From: Edolisoma coerulescens
Taxonomy: Eukaryota; Chordata; Aves; Passeriformes; Campephagidae
Length of the DNA: 64,000 nucleotides
Assembly: GCA_013397115.1 (NCBI GenBank)
Contig: VWZW01007673.1
Coordinates: 1,138,382-1,202,381 of the forward strand
Reading direction: 5' to 3'
Under the pieces are notes generated by a model that worked only from the letters and a program-made list of their open reading frames with translations, had not been told where the DNA came from and searched no databases. Below, piece after piece: positions 36,351 to 47,700 of the stretch. Made by a program: the position numbers and the translations under genes. Position 1 is the stretch's first letter; each line of letters opens with the position of its first letter.

Positions 36351-39300
36351 TCCCATAAGGAAGTTTCCCTCATGCACATTGTGGTGACTGTCTCATCATC
36401 ATTTTACAACGGTAACATTTGATCCTGATTCTGTGTTCTGTTAACGGCTGCACAGCTTCTCCTTCTGTGACATCTGACTGCCCAAGGAGAAATAATCTAT
36501 GTTGCTAAAAAATGTAGCAGGAATTAGAGTCCAGTTTGACATTTTCCCACTTTGTGGAGGCGGTGTGAAGCTGAAGTTTTCTATGGCCACTGTGCTTTCT
36601 GCCTCACTGGTGACTTATTCTGGTTGACACTTTAGTCCTAATTGAACTTTTCCTACTTCTGAGAAGCCAGGCTAGAGGGTTATTAAATTTTTTTTAACAG
36701 TTAGTTTATTTTGATAAGGATTTCTTTAATGTATGCCGCACCTTCCTTACTGATATTGTCGCCTTTGTCTTTCTGATACTTGCATTAAAACCATGTCCTA
36801 TGGTTGTCTCCCAGTTCCCACCTCTCTCATAGGCCAGTCCTGGTTAACCAACAGATGTTCCAAATCGCCCAACCTCATTTTGTAATTAGTAATATTTCCA
36901 GAAAAGAACAAAAACAAAAAGAAAACAAAAACAGACAAAAAACCCACCAAAAAACCAATATGCCTAAATGTGGTCTTTTTCTGTTTCTGGCTAAATGGGC
37001 CTTTATTTTTTTTAAATTGCTGATTGTTTTGTTTCCTACGTGAATTTCATTGACTTTCACCCAGTTCTATATCAGAGGATGCAGCATGGTATGATTTTAA
37101 ATCTAGAAGCTGAGCACTAGACATTTGGAGCTGGCTCTTTATGCAGACAAGCTTTCCCCAAGCCTGCAAGGGAGATTCCAGTAATTTCAGTGCTCAGGTG
37201 AGTGCAGCCTCAGCAGAGAAAAGAGCCAAAACTCACAACCAAGGCTGCAAAAGGAGTGCAACTCTGGGACAACAGGTGTAAGTTCCCACTTGTTAATGGC
37301 ACAGAAGACCTTATTTAGCCTCATTATGGCATGGAATTGATTGTATCTGATGAGATAGTTTCAGTTTAACATTTTTTTTGATACACAAGTCAAAAAGCAG
37401 CTGAAGTACCCAGAGGTATCATCAAGTAGGGGAACATCCTATACTGAAAAAAGAATAAAACAACCAAGTCTTAGTGTTTTAAATGCTTATTATCTTCTGA
37501 CTTTACTTAGATTTAAACCACTAAAAAAAAATAGACTAGATTTAAAATTCTGCTGGGGTTGTAAAATAAATTTGTTGCAAAAGAAGTCTATTAAACTCAG
37601 TTAATTGTTATTACTTATTTTGTTCCAAGCCCAATAAGTTTTAGAACCTAGCAATTCAAAAGCGTTATTTGAAATACAGCTATAGATTTAAAGTGTGAGG
37701 CTTACTGTTTCCAAATCATAGATTCATTAAATTGTTAATTAATATTGTTTATAGTGAAATTCTTTTATTGAAAATCGTGTTGAAGTGAAAGCTCTAAAGC
37801 TACTTCTGGCATATCTCTTCCAGGTGGTGCTAAAACAGAACTTTGTGGAGGACAGATCAGAAGCAGAGAGACACAGAGGGGCAGATCCTTGTCTGATATA
37901 ACCAGGCCCAGCTCCACTGGAGCACTTTGGGAAAATGGTTTGCAGCAAGCAGAAGCAGATCCTGCCTAACATGGTAACAAGGCTTGGGTCAATCCTACTG
38001 GAACTGGCAGTCACCAGTGAAACTGTGCTGCAAGTATTAAAAAATTATGTGCCTGCTATCAGCTGTGCCAAGAGATGTTTGTGGACAAGAAGCTGAACAG
38101 CAAAAGCGTTGAATACAGCAGGGAAAAGAGGTACATGCAAAATCCATTCTAGGTTATTTATTGCTCAATGTGTCCCGTAGTTTTGATTAAGGAATCGGGT
38201 CACTCCCACTAGATATTTTGGGTGATGCATCTGGGCCAGGCTGCCACAGTGATGTGCAAGCCCACATACACACCATGTGCACGTAGAAATATGCAGATTT
38301 CTATGAGCAGAACGTAGGATCTTCTCCAGGAGCCCTTCTCCCAAGGCACATCTCCATGAGGGATTAAGTCCCTCCTGAGCAACTTAGATACCTGGATCAC
38401 CATGAATATCCTGGCCCCATCAATTTGATCTTCAGGTCACCTGAGTCACACTTGTTCCGGGCCTTCACACCCATGGCAGGGACAGCAGGGCAGAGCAGAC
38501 ATGCACAGGGCATGACATTATTCTGGCAGACTGTGTACATCTCTGGCCATGAGGCTGAGACCAAGCCCACTGCCTGCTTCCCAAGAGGGGAGAGTTGAAA
38601 CACAAGGAAAACAGTCATTTGGAAGAGAGACACTGCTCTGGCTGCTCTTCTGGGTACACCAAGAGGCATAAATTCAAAGCCAAAAGATTAAGGCACATCC
38701 AGGCACGTGTAAAAACCTTTCTGGGCCCTGCCATACAAGCTGTAGTAGAAGGAAGAGTGGGTCTACATTTATCTAACAACTGCTGCCAAAACCAAATTAC
38801 TCATCTCCCTCATCCACCCACTACAGCCAAGAACTGGCAAATACAAGTGGAATACAGCACACAGGGTGGGACAAGATGACCACCTCTGTTCGTTCCATAT
38901 ATGAATTTATGCTTCCTTGCACTCCCTCACAGATCAGCGCAGTGTGAGTAGAGATTGGCATTAGCTGATAAGCACAGCAGAGCCTGCTCGAAAATGCTGT
39001 CATCTCTCTGCAGAAGCTGACAGCTGAACTGTTAAGCTGGGAGGTCAGAGTTGATTGGCTTGAGCAGCAGCTGTATGCGGCCCTGAGAAACGTGCCAAAG
39101 GCTTTTCCAGCTCAGCCCCGCGAGACGCTAATCCGTGGGTAAATCCCACGCACAGGGGGCAAACCAGCTCAGCTGTGTAGGTGAAGAGTGATTTAGGAGT
39201 CCCCACAATGGCAACCCAGGGTGTCAGCACCTGTCAGTCTTCTTGATCCCTTCTAGCTCACTGCACCAGCAAAATATAGATTATGATTGTGCCAAGTTCT

Positions 39301-40599
39301 TCTTGAATTGCAAGGGCATCTATTGCCCCTGGCACACTTCCAAATGCAGTTGTATAAATAGAACTGTGCTGGACTTGCTACATAGTGAGGAAGTTATTTA
39401 TGCTTCATATTTTTTTTGGCATGACCCAGAGAAAGATTCTGTGCATACACAGGAATGCTGCCTTGATAAGGCTGAGAACCCCAGGTTTTGCATTTCCTTC
39501 TTCTTTTTTATGTCATCTGCTGAACACATACACAGAACTTGCACATTTCACATTATATATTTCCATCTGCTGAACACAGAGATTACATAGAGTGTGCCAT
39601 TCTTTTTCCACAGAAAACTGAATTTTGAGTGAATCTTTGCAAACTAACAAAATGTCACTAAGAAAATGTTTGTAATCAATACACTTAGGAATGCAGCATG
39701 TGCAGTTCCTTGATGTCAATCACTTTTTTTTCCATACTCACTTCTCTCACATTGCGTGACAGTTTCCTGCCTTGTGACTTGGAGGTAGCACATCATGAGA
39801 GTGGTTGGTTATGTCACATGGGATGGAGAACCTGCCTGGCCTGGAGCCTGGGCAATAAAGGAGAAGGCAGCACAGGTCACACAGCCTACAGCAGCAGTGA
39901 CACATCATTCAAAACCAAAGTGGACACAGTTGGCTTTCAAACATGACATTAGCCTTTGACAAATTTTATTTTTCCTTGATAAAAACAATTTTCTTGAAAA
40001 AAAAATACAGAAACTGGTCTCAACTGAAAACACACTGGATTGATAAAAGCATTCTGGTAAACCCCACTGAACAATTTAGCCAAAGTTTCAAATCTCAGTG
40101 CCCAGATTTTTCTAGGTTAGTATCCAGGCACATAAACTAGTGGTCTGATTTTTCCCAAAAGCATGCTGAACATTCTGTGTCTTGAGCTTCTGTGGAGTGA
40201 GGTGCTAAGGGCTTAGCAATTCCAAATTACCAGGCCTAGAGTCAAGCTTCTGAAATCTGAACATCTAGAATTAGGTAGCTGATCCAAAGCCCAGTAAAGT
40301 GACCGGAGAGACTGCTGCTGGGCTTCTGGTTCTGTGTGTGGCTAATTCATCTATGCTTAGATGTCAGAGGGAAAATTACCTCGTTTGGGCCAGGTCAGTC
40401 ATGAGCAACCACTGTTTTGCTCATTGTGGGCAGCTCCTGCTTCACAGACTGCCTTCAGCAGAGGAGGTGGGATTGCAGAGGGAATGGGGGTAGTAAAGTG
40501 TCACCTGGGCAATCCTCCTCATGAGTAGGAACTGTGCTGCACTGATGTCCTGGCACACTGTGTGAAACTTCTCACGGGTCAAATGTTGACATACAAATG
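36351..40599. other. Intergenic, no gene seen
   Basis: It has an A/C-rich tract at 36900-36960 and an AT-rich, repeat-free block at 37330-37760 with homeodomain-type TAATTG cores. Nothing else is recognised. Confidence 0.55.
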
Positions 40600-40865
40600 T
40601 ACACATGGGGCCAAGCTGAGAGAGCTGTTTAGCCTGGAGAAGAGAAGGCTTTGGGAACACCTTCTAGCATCCTTCCAGTGCCTAAAGGGGTCTGCAGGAG
40701 AGCTGGAGAGGAACTTTTTACAAGGGCATGTAGTGATAGGACAAGCAGGGATAGATCTAAAGTGAAAGAGTGGTCTAGTGGGAGGTGTCCCTTCCCTTGG
40801 CAGGGGGAGTCAGAGCTAGATGATCTTTAAGGTCCCTTCCAAAGCAAACCATTCTGTGGTTCTTC
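40600..40865 (+). mobile_element. CR1 LINE 3' fragment with internal deletion
   Basis: It has gagctgtttagcctggagaa, then gggcatgtagtgataggaca, and jumps near 40770 straight to tggtctagtgggaggtgtcc and the tail aaaccattctgtggttctt. Compared with 9562-9860, about 115 bp in the middle are missing. Confidence 0.88.
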
Positions 40866-42364
40866 CTATCTGAAAATTGCTAGGATCACTTTGAACTGCT
40901 CCTGAACCACTGCTGGTTCAGACAGTGAAGCCCACACCTCTGGTTTTTCCATTGCTAGACTGAGATGAGCCCAAAAATGTCAATTTGCTCATGGTATTGC
41001 TCTCTTCTCGGAGTTACAGCCAGTGAAAGATTCTCATCTTTCATACTGAATTATAAAGTATTCACTGTATTTAAAAACAGATTTTCTATGTCCTTCTCCA
41101 GCCATTGCTTGCATGTCTCAGCCAAGCTTATAAACACAAACAGACCATGTGCAATAGTGATAATAGAGCAGCATCTGGTGCAAGGTGGGCTGCAGAGAAA
41201 AGCTGTATCCACTGCTGACAGAAGTTCATTTCAACATCTCAGCACTTTTTTTACAGAAAATTTGCCATCCCCCCTTGCTGGAAGCAAGTTTGCTCATTTG
41301 CAGCCAGGAATAAACAGGAGGTGACTTTCTATCATTGCGCTGCAGTGGGGATTCCTTGACTGAGAGGATGAGAGGCACAGACTGCAAGACTGCAAACCGG
41401 GATGGACAATAGAAATGACACAGGGCAAGGGCTCATTTATTAGCAAACCTTACGCAACAAAAACCCTTAATAAGTGGTGCTACCCGAATATCTGCTCTTT
41501 CATTGAAGGCCGGGGCCCAAATCCCACCTGTGAGGGCCAGCTCTGCCTCACCATCAAAGACCTGGGTAGCCCAGCACAGCCCTGCAATGTTGCCTGCTCC
41601 TTCCAGGCTCCTGGAAGGGAAAGAGACGTGTATCAGCAACACGGCACATATTTATCTGCCTTCCTACAGGAAGCTGTACTTTGTAGAAGATGCTGATTCT
41701 CTGAAGCCATTAAAATGACAGATGGGGAATGCCTAGGAGGAGCTTGATTACTGATTTCACAAGCCCAGGAACTGTGGGCTCTTCAAGCTGGCTCAAGATG
41801 TTTTAGCAGGTGACAACACCGTCACAGCAACCCAGACACAGTCACGCCTCGGCCTCCTGAGGCTGGGCACGGCTCTGTGTGTGTTTCATAGTGCCGTGGC
41901 GCCTGGCGCGCCACACTGGACCCGGAGGGACTTCTGCTCAGGGCAAGGCTCACGGCAGGGCTGGGGTGCCAGCGGGAACCTACGCCTGCTACTGGCCGGG
42001 CTCACCCCTCCAGGCACTGCTCCAAAAATAGCTTGGCCAAAAATAGGACTGTGGGAATCCCTGCCCAAAATCAAGCTTCAGAAAATGCAATTATTGACAA
42101 TGTCCCAGTGGGACAAAGGCTCTCTTTGAAGTCCATGTCGACAGGCACTAAGTGTGTAAGTCTCTCTGGACAGAAAAGTGACCAGAACAGGTCATATATG
42201 TGGTTACATGTCTGTTATGCTGCAGGGTTTCCATTCTACAGCTCTTTTTAAAATACAAATTAAAATGTAAGTAGGAGGAACAAGCAAACCACCCTACTTG
42301 CATATCACACTGTACCACAGCTATTATCAGCTCAGGTCAAGAGAGGGATAAGGAATGCTCAAAA
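40866..42364. other. Region downstream of SLN
   Basis: No gene is seen. A CpG-rich patch at 41890-42000 is followed by two CCAAAAATAG motifs at 42022-42031 and 42037-42046. Confidence 0.5.
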
Positions 42365-42381
42365 AGGGGTTTTACATGGTC

Positions 42382-42387
42382 TTTATT
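42382..42387 (-). promoter_or_regulatory. SLN: SLN polyadenylation signal AATAAA
   Basis: A minus-strand AATAAA lies about 440 nt downstream of the SLN stop, with no closer consensus hexamer noticed. Confidence 0.7.
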
Positions 42388-42823
42388 TAAACAAAATGTG
42401 CAAGTGAAAGCAGAGGTTTCACATTCCTTTCTGCTAAGCAAGTTTATGCCTCTTACATTGGATAATACAGGCTCTTACATTACACACTGAAGTTTTACAC
42501 CCTCAAGAACCCAACACTGATGCCAAACAAGCCAGCATGGTGGGCTGGGGATACAGCACTCACAGAAACTACCAGAGGAGACAGCAACATCAAACTGTTC
42601 CTAAGCATCTTATATTTTACAGCTGGATCACTGCAGACTGAAATAATTACACCATCACAGACCCATTACAAACATTAGCACAGGCAACAGATAGGAGAGA
42701 GTGGAAAAAAAAGGGTTCACGACATCCTCAGTTGACTGAAAGCTAATTGCTGTGGCATGCTGTGGGTGTTACTGATGTCTGTGGAGGCACACTGAAATCA
42801 CCTCCAGAGTTTCTGAGAGTCTT

Positions 42824-42919
42824 TCAATCCTGATAAGACTTCACAAGGAACCACATGAGGATTACAGTAATCAGGACAATCATGAAGTTGAGGCAAATTT
42901 CTCGTGTGGAATGTTCCAT
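42824..42919 (-). CDS. SLN: SLN, sarcolipin (complete 31-residue micropeptide)
   Basis: Sarcolipin is a single-pass peptide of the sarcoplasmic reticulum. It binds SERCA Ca2+ pumps, lowers transport efficiency and contributes to muscle heat production (family knowledge). The frame runs from ATG at 42919 down to TGA at 42824-42826. It encodes an N-terminus MEHSTREICLNF, a hydrophobic helix MIVLITVILMWFLV (about residues 13-26) and the luminal tail KSYQD. Length is 31 residues, exactly the family size. Thr5, a reported phosphorylation site, is present. Cys9 is present; it is a reported acylation site in other species and is Phe in human. The last residue is Asp rather than mammalian Tyr. Phospholamban and myoregulin are excluded by length and tail. 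The position after ELMOD1 and on the opposite strand matches human synteny. Confidence 0.96.
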   Translation of the reverse strand: MEHSTREICLNFMIVLITVILMWFLVKSYQD

Positions 42920-43027
42920 TTTTTGGAATAATGAGGAGAGAGCAGAGGTCAGCAGGCAGAGCAAAGGGAAAACTTCAGTGACTTGCTTGGATGTGTCCTT
43001 GAGCTCAACCTTCAGGTCACAGGCTCT

Positions 43028-44447
43028 CTTAAAAAAAAAAAAAGAAAAATATGTAAAGGACAGATGTATGAAGGTGGCAGATTCAGTACAGCTTTTTATG
43101 TCGCTCTAAATAAATGTTGTTCCAGTGGCCAGGAGTCAGTAAGCACTGGGGTGCTAAGAAGTGAAAGCCATCTTTGGCAGCTTATCACCCTCTTTGATTT
43201 CCAGCATTTGACAAGGACGTTCCCAGTGTCACCCCAAAATACAGTGCACAGGTGTGAGTAGTCTGTGGAAATCAATCCTGCTTTGCGCAAGCATTTTCAT
43301 ATAAATAATGCCCAAGCCCCATTTAACGCTTTCAACAAGAATACGTTGCAATTATATTACTGGTAAGAGTTTTTTAATTCCTGTATTTGTCTGTGTATTT
43401 TTTTTTTTTAAGAAACTAAGTGCAAACTACTAATTTATAGAGAAAGACTAATAAATCTGAATTATTTGTTACCACTAAAAATACAAGGAGAACCTAAGGT
43501 TAGACATTTTCATTTCTGAAGAACTTCACATATTTTATGAGTCATTCCTACAGATGAAATAGTATTTTCTCAAGAAGCTTCTGCCTTTCCTGAAATTTCA
43601 AGGAAAAGTTGAATTGAAAAACACTAAAAATCTCATATTTCAAAAATCCCATTCAAGTTGTATTCAAAAACTTTTCTGTTGGTTATTGTTTTCATTTACT
43701 TTATGACAGCAGTTTTTGAATTTTATATGTTTTTGGAGTTCATGCAGAGAAAAGAGAATACTTTATCATGAATATCATGCACTAATCCCATCTGCATACC
43801 ATGTAAATAAATAAGAACCCTTAAGCAAATGAGGCCTAAACTCTAGACAAAGAATTTCAGCTACAAAACCAGATTAGGCTGTAACATCTCTGGTGCAAAT
43901 GAGAAGCCTTGGGACCATACCAGCATGAAGACAGAGAGTTTCAATTGAAACTGCTTTAGTTTGCAGATTAAATATTAAAAGCCTAGTGCATGCAGTTAAC
44001 AAATTCCCACATTTTCAAGTTGTTTTGCCAGCCTCCTATGTCCTTGCACATGAGAAAATCTGACCTAATAAGTAAGCCAGTTCTTTTACCTTGAGGTGAT
44101 AAATGGAGCCCAGTGGTTCTGCCTCTGGACTTTGGGTCAGTGCAGATATTGTTTCCCTCCAAGCTTCTGCCTATCTTCCACTCAGTCTGGATGCTCTGTC
44201 CCTGCATGGGACCTAAAGTAGGCTGAGGGTGGAGACCAACAAGTGCGTTGGCAATCCAGGTGCTGACATCACCCCCCCCACCCCCCCCCCAAATATTTTT
44301 AAAGGGCTAAGCTGGGCTGCAAATTTGGTTAAGGCTGTTTACGCAGTGGGCTCTGTGGGCTGATTTGCTTCTTTTGCCATGGTGCTGTGCTAACAGCAGA
44401 GCTGTGTGCACCCCTTGGAAGTCAATTGGATCTGGCAACAAATTTCA
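43028..44447. other. SLN intron or upstream flank
   Basis: AT-rich sequence upstream (minus sense) of the SLN coding exon, probably its first intron. It contains a T run near 43400 and a C-rich run at 44272-44290. The non-coding first exon was not found. Confidence 0.5.
44272..44290. repeat. Poly(C) run
   Basis: Eighteen C residues interrupted once by an A. Confidence 0.85.
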
Positions 44448-44732
44448 TACAATCATAGAATCGTTTGGCTTGGAAGGAACCTTAAAAATGTTCTAGTTCT
44501 AACTCCCTTGCCGTGGACAGGGACACCTTCCACTAGACCAGGTTGCTCAGAGCCCCATCCAACCTGGCCTTGAACACTTCTGGGAATTGGGGCACACAGC
44601 TTCTCTGGGCAAACTGTGCCAGTGCTTCACCACCCTCATAGTAAAAAATGTCTTCCTAATATCTAATCTAAACCTACTCTTTGAGCTGGAAGACATTCTC
44701 CCATGTTCTGTCACTACATTCTTTCCTTCGGC
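44448..44732 (-). mobile_element. CR1 LINE 3' end
   Basis: The antisense text begins atacaatcatagaatcgttt and continues ggacaccttccactagacca, ggttgctcagagccccatcc, cttcctaatatctaatctaa and the Cys-free RT tail region. It lies upstream of SLN on the same strand. Confidence 0.92.
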
Positions 44733-47700
44733 CTGTTGGTGTCTTCCCCAGTGTGGGGAAAGGGAAAGAAAGAGCCACTTGAAGAATTCTGTGTGCAGAG
44801 CTAAGGATCTCAAGATCATTTCCAGGATATGGAGCCTTTCTACCTATCTACTTTTTTGAGTACAGTACAGCTGTTGCTGTTCCACATACCTATAGTCTGC
44901 ATAGCTTCTCAAGTTCACAGGCATTTAAAAGAAAGTGAATAGGAGCAAAATATACTTTTCATTTCAATACAAATAACTGAAATAGGATCATTTGCTGGAT
45001 AGAAAAGTTAGGACTAGTTTGTGCTGAAAAGTATAAAACATTTATTCAAAGAACTGCTGACACTCTTGCATGCTTTTCCCTAATTGAATTTCGGTGCTGG
45101 TGCGAATGCTTCACCTATCTGAGCATACAGAGAAGTATTTCTGCCACCCTGCAGTGTTTCACCCCAGAAAGACACTGCTCTGTGGCCTAGAGAGCTGTAA
45201 CCCCACATTCCCTTATCTTTGCTCAAGGCACTGCTAGAACTTGCTCTAAACATGAACAAATAGAAATGGCTATTTGCTCCCTTTGAATTGACACAGCAGA
45301 GCGAGCTGGAATGAACTGGGAGCAGACAGCGCCATGGGTTTCCCCCTACTTGGAAAATACAAGTATTTCCACTGAAGTCAGAGGGGTCACTTCTGCAGCA
45401 CAGTACTGCCAGAGGAGTGTGGGGATCCTGATCAAAGTGTGTAAGGCTATCCACAAAGCTGACCTTATTCTCACTTCCAAACATCGTGTGATACATAGCA
45501 TGCTGATTATTTATTGATTCTGATGCCTTTTGTATATTTATGTTCAGGCATGCTGGGACATACTTTAGCTCAGAGTATCCAAGCTTGTTTGTCACTGTCC
45601 CCTTCCCTGAGCTCACAGGTTTCTCCCTTTGCGCCATCGCTGGCACTCACATCACGGGACAACGGCCCGGTGAGGGAGGCCAGCTGGCTGGAAACCTACC
45701 CGGTGGAAAACACGGCAAAACAAACAGCTGTGGGTAACCAGGGGGGTGGAGGGGAGTGTTGCTTGGGTTTTGCTGGATGATCTCCCTAAATAGTCTTCCC
45801 ATGGGATCAGTGGATGTAGCAGGGGGATCGGAACAGCAGAAGCCTTCCTTTTGGTTCGACTGCCTTGCCACTGCCCTCCTACACAACCAGGCAGCACGTT
45901 CAAAAAAGCCAGTGTGCTGTGTGGGAGTCTTGTGCTGAAGTACACAGATCAAACAGCAAAGGCTTTAACCCATGACTCATTCAGGTGTTATATGCCTAAG
46001 TAGGTTTGCAGGGTCCTATTACCATGCTTGCTCTGCTGAGCCATCCTTTCAAGGAAAACATGGGCAAACATCCCACACTTACAGGGATTTGGGAAATCCA
46101 GGTTGAAAATGCTCCTTTTAGCCAGAGGGAAGCAAGATTATGACTGCCATGAGCCTGCCCTAGATTATTTCCTCCCTTCGCACGTTCTGAAGCAGAAATC
46201 TGTGGATTTCTCATGCAATACCTCATCTACTTCACCTTGAATCACATAAATCTTCACCAGAAAAATGGGGAAACATTTGAATGCCATTCACCCTAATTAT
46301 TAAATGTTACACAGCGCTGCCCAAATATTCCCCTTGGGCTATGGAAACCTTGGGATTTATTTTACTCTCTGCTAACAGAAAACTCCAAAAGTGTATCTTT
46401 TAACCTAGAACCCATCAGCTCTGGTCCCCAGGCCTGTGCTTGCACTTCCACACTGACAGAGAGCCCCTTCCTGCTCCGTCCCAGTTTATCTCCTTCTTCT
46501 TGAATGTCCTGCATGACAGCTAGAAAATTTGCCTTCTTCAAAGCAGGGAAACAGCACTATAAATGTCATTAATCAGCACACACAATGAACACCCTAACTG
46601 GCCTCTATAGGCACAGATATTTCTCTCATTTTTTGCACTGAGGATCTTACAGTAGACCATGGATGAGCATATAGGATCACAAGAATTCACTGTTGAGCCA
46701 GAACAAAGCTCATCTAACCCAACACACTGACTGGTAGGGAAATCTGGGAAAAGCATATAGAAACATAGCAAACGTAACATGATCTTTGCCTAGATATCCT
46801 CAAACATCTGGGATTCAGTCTACTGGGATTGCTAGATAGGGATTACAAACAGGCTGGGTTTACGGCTCTCTCTTACTCATTCCATGAATAATTCTAGATC
46901 AGGCAACTTGTTCATAGTTGAGCTTCTCTACCCAACATGCTGCATACTTTCAAAATTACAAAAATTATATAGCAAATTAAAATATTCTGTATAGCAAAGA
47001 AAATAACTTTTCTGAACCTATCAGAAAATTGAAGGCAGCTCACTTGCTAGAAGTGAGAGCATGTAGCCAATAAACACTTTTTGATTGACAGAGCTAGACC
47101 ATAGTAACTTTAGAAGAGCCAAATTATATTACATTTACTTCTGATGTCATCTGACAGGATGTACCTATATATTACATATGTACACACACACACACAGAGA
47201 CTTGGGAAAAAAAAGAGGGCTTAGCACTGACCAGGAGGTCCAATAAACACCCCTAAGCTGTGGAATGTGACTGGATGTTAACAGTGAATCCAACCAGTGT
47301 CTGAACATCTGAATTCAACTCGCCACAGATTAGAGTCTGAGGTTGCCAGGGGCTCAAACTTCTGCGCCCTCCACCCAACACTTCCCTCCACCAAAAAACC
47401 CCTGCTCATTCCTGCTCTTCATGAACAAAAAACATAAGGACCTTAAAGGCTGTATCTTTAAAAAGTTGGTTTATTTATCCAAGCAATTTAGTATTGATTA
47501 GAAAAGCAGAAAGGAGAGAAAGAGAATGTACATAGTGATTTTACTTTAAATGCTAATCATTGTCACTTTTTCTTCTTTTTCTGACAGATCTGGATGTTCT
47601 CAGCTTTCATGTGGCCATGCCAAAGCTCCATTTTCATGCCTTGCATACTCAAGGCTCCAGTCTATATTTAAAGTTGCTGTGACTATCTCACGTTCTTCCC

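Larger units (their letters stand above)
42365..43027 (-). other. SLN: SLN coding exon with UTRs
   Basis: On the minus strand, a long T tract ending in AAG stands just before base 43027. This is a strong splice acceptor about 108 nt upstream of the start codon. It fits the usual SLN layout, with a non-coding first exon and all coding sequence in the second. The minus-strand AATAAA at 42387-42382 lies about 440 nt after the stop, so the exon probably ends near 42365. The first exon and promoter could not be placed. Confidence 0.75.

Noticed and set aside
38855..38910. Possible CR1 3' end (ggtgggacaagatgaccacc)
   Set aside because: Too short and lacking the ATTCT tail to call with confidence.
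43425..43445. Minus-strand TATAAAT-like motif upstream of SLN
   Set aside because: It is followed by a T/A-rich run with no plausible first exon and donor before 43027, so it is not called as the SLN promoter.
45080..45646. 188-codon open frame on the minus strand, the longest in the window
   Set aside because: The translation has no recognisable domain, no splice or promoter context was found, and such a frame can occur by chance in 64 kb. Protein-level conservation in other birds would be needed to revive it.
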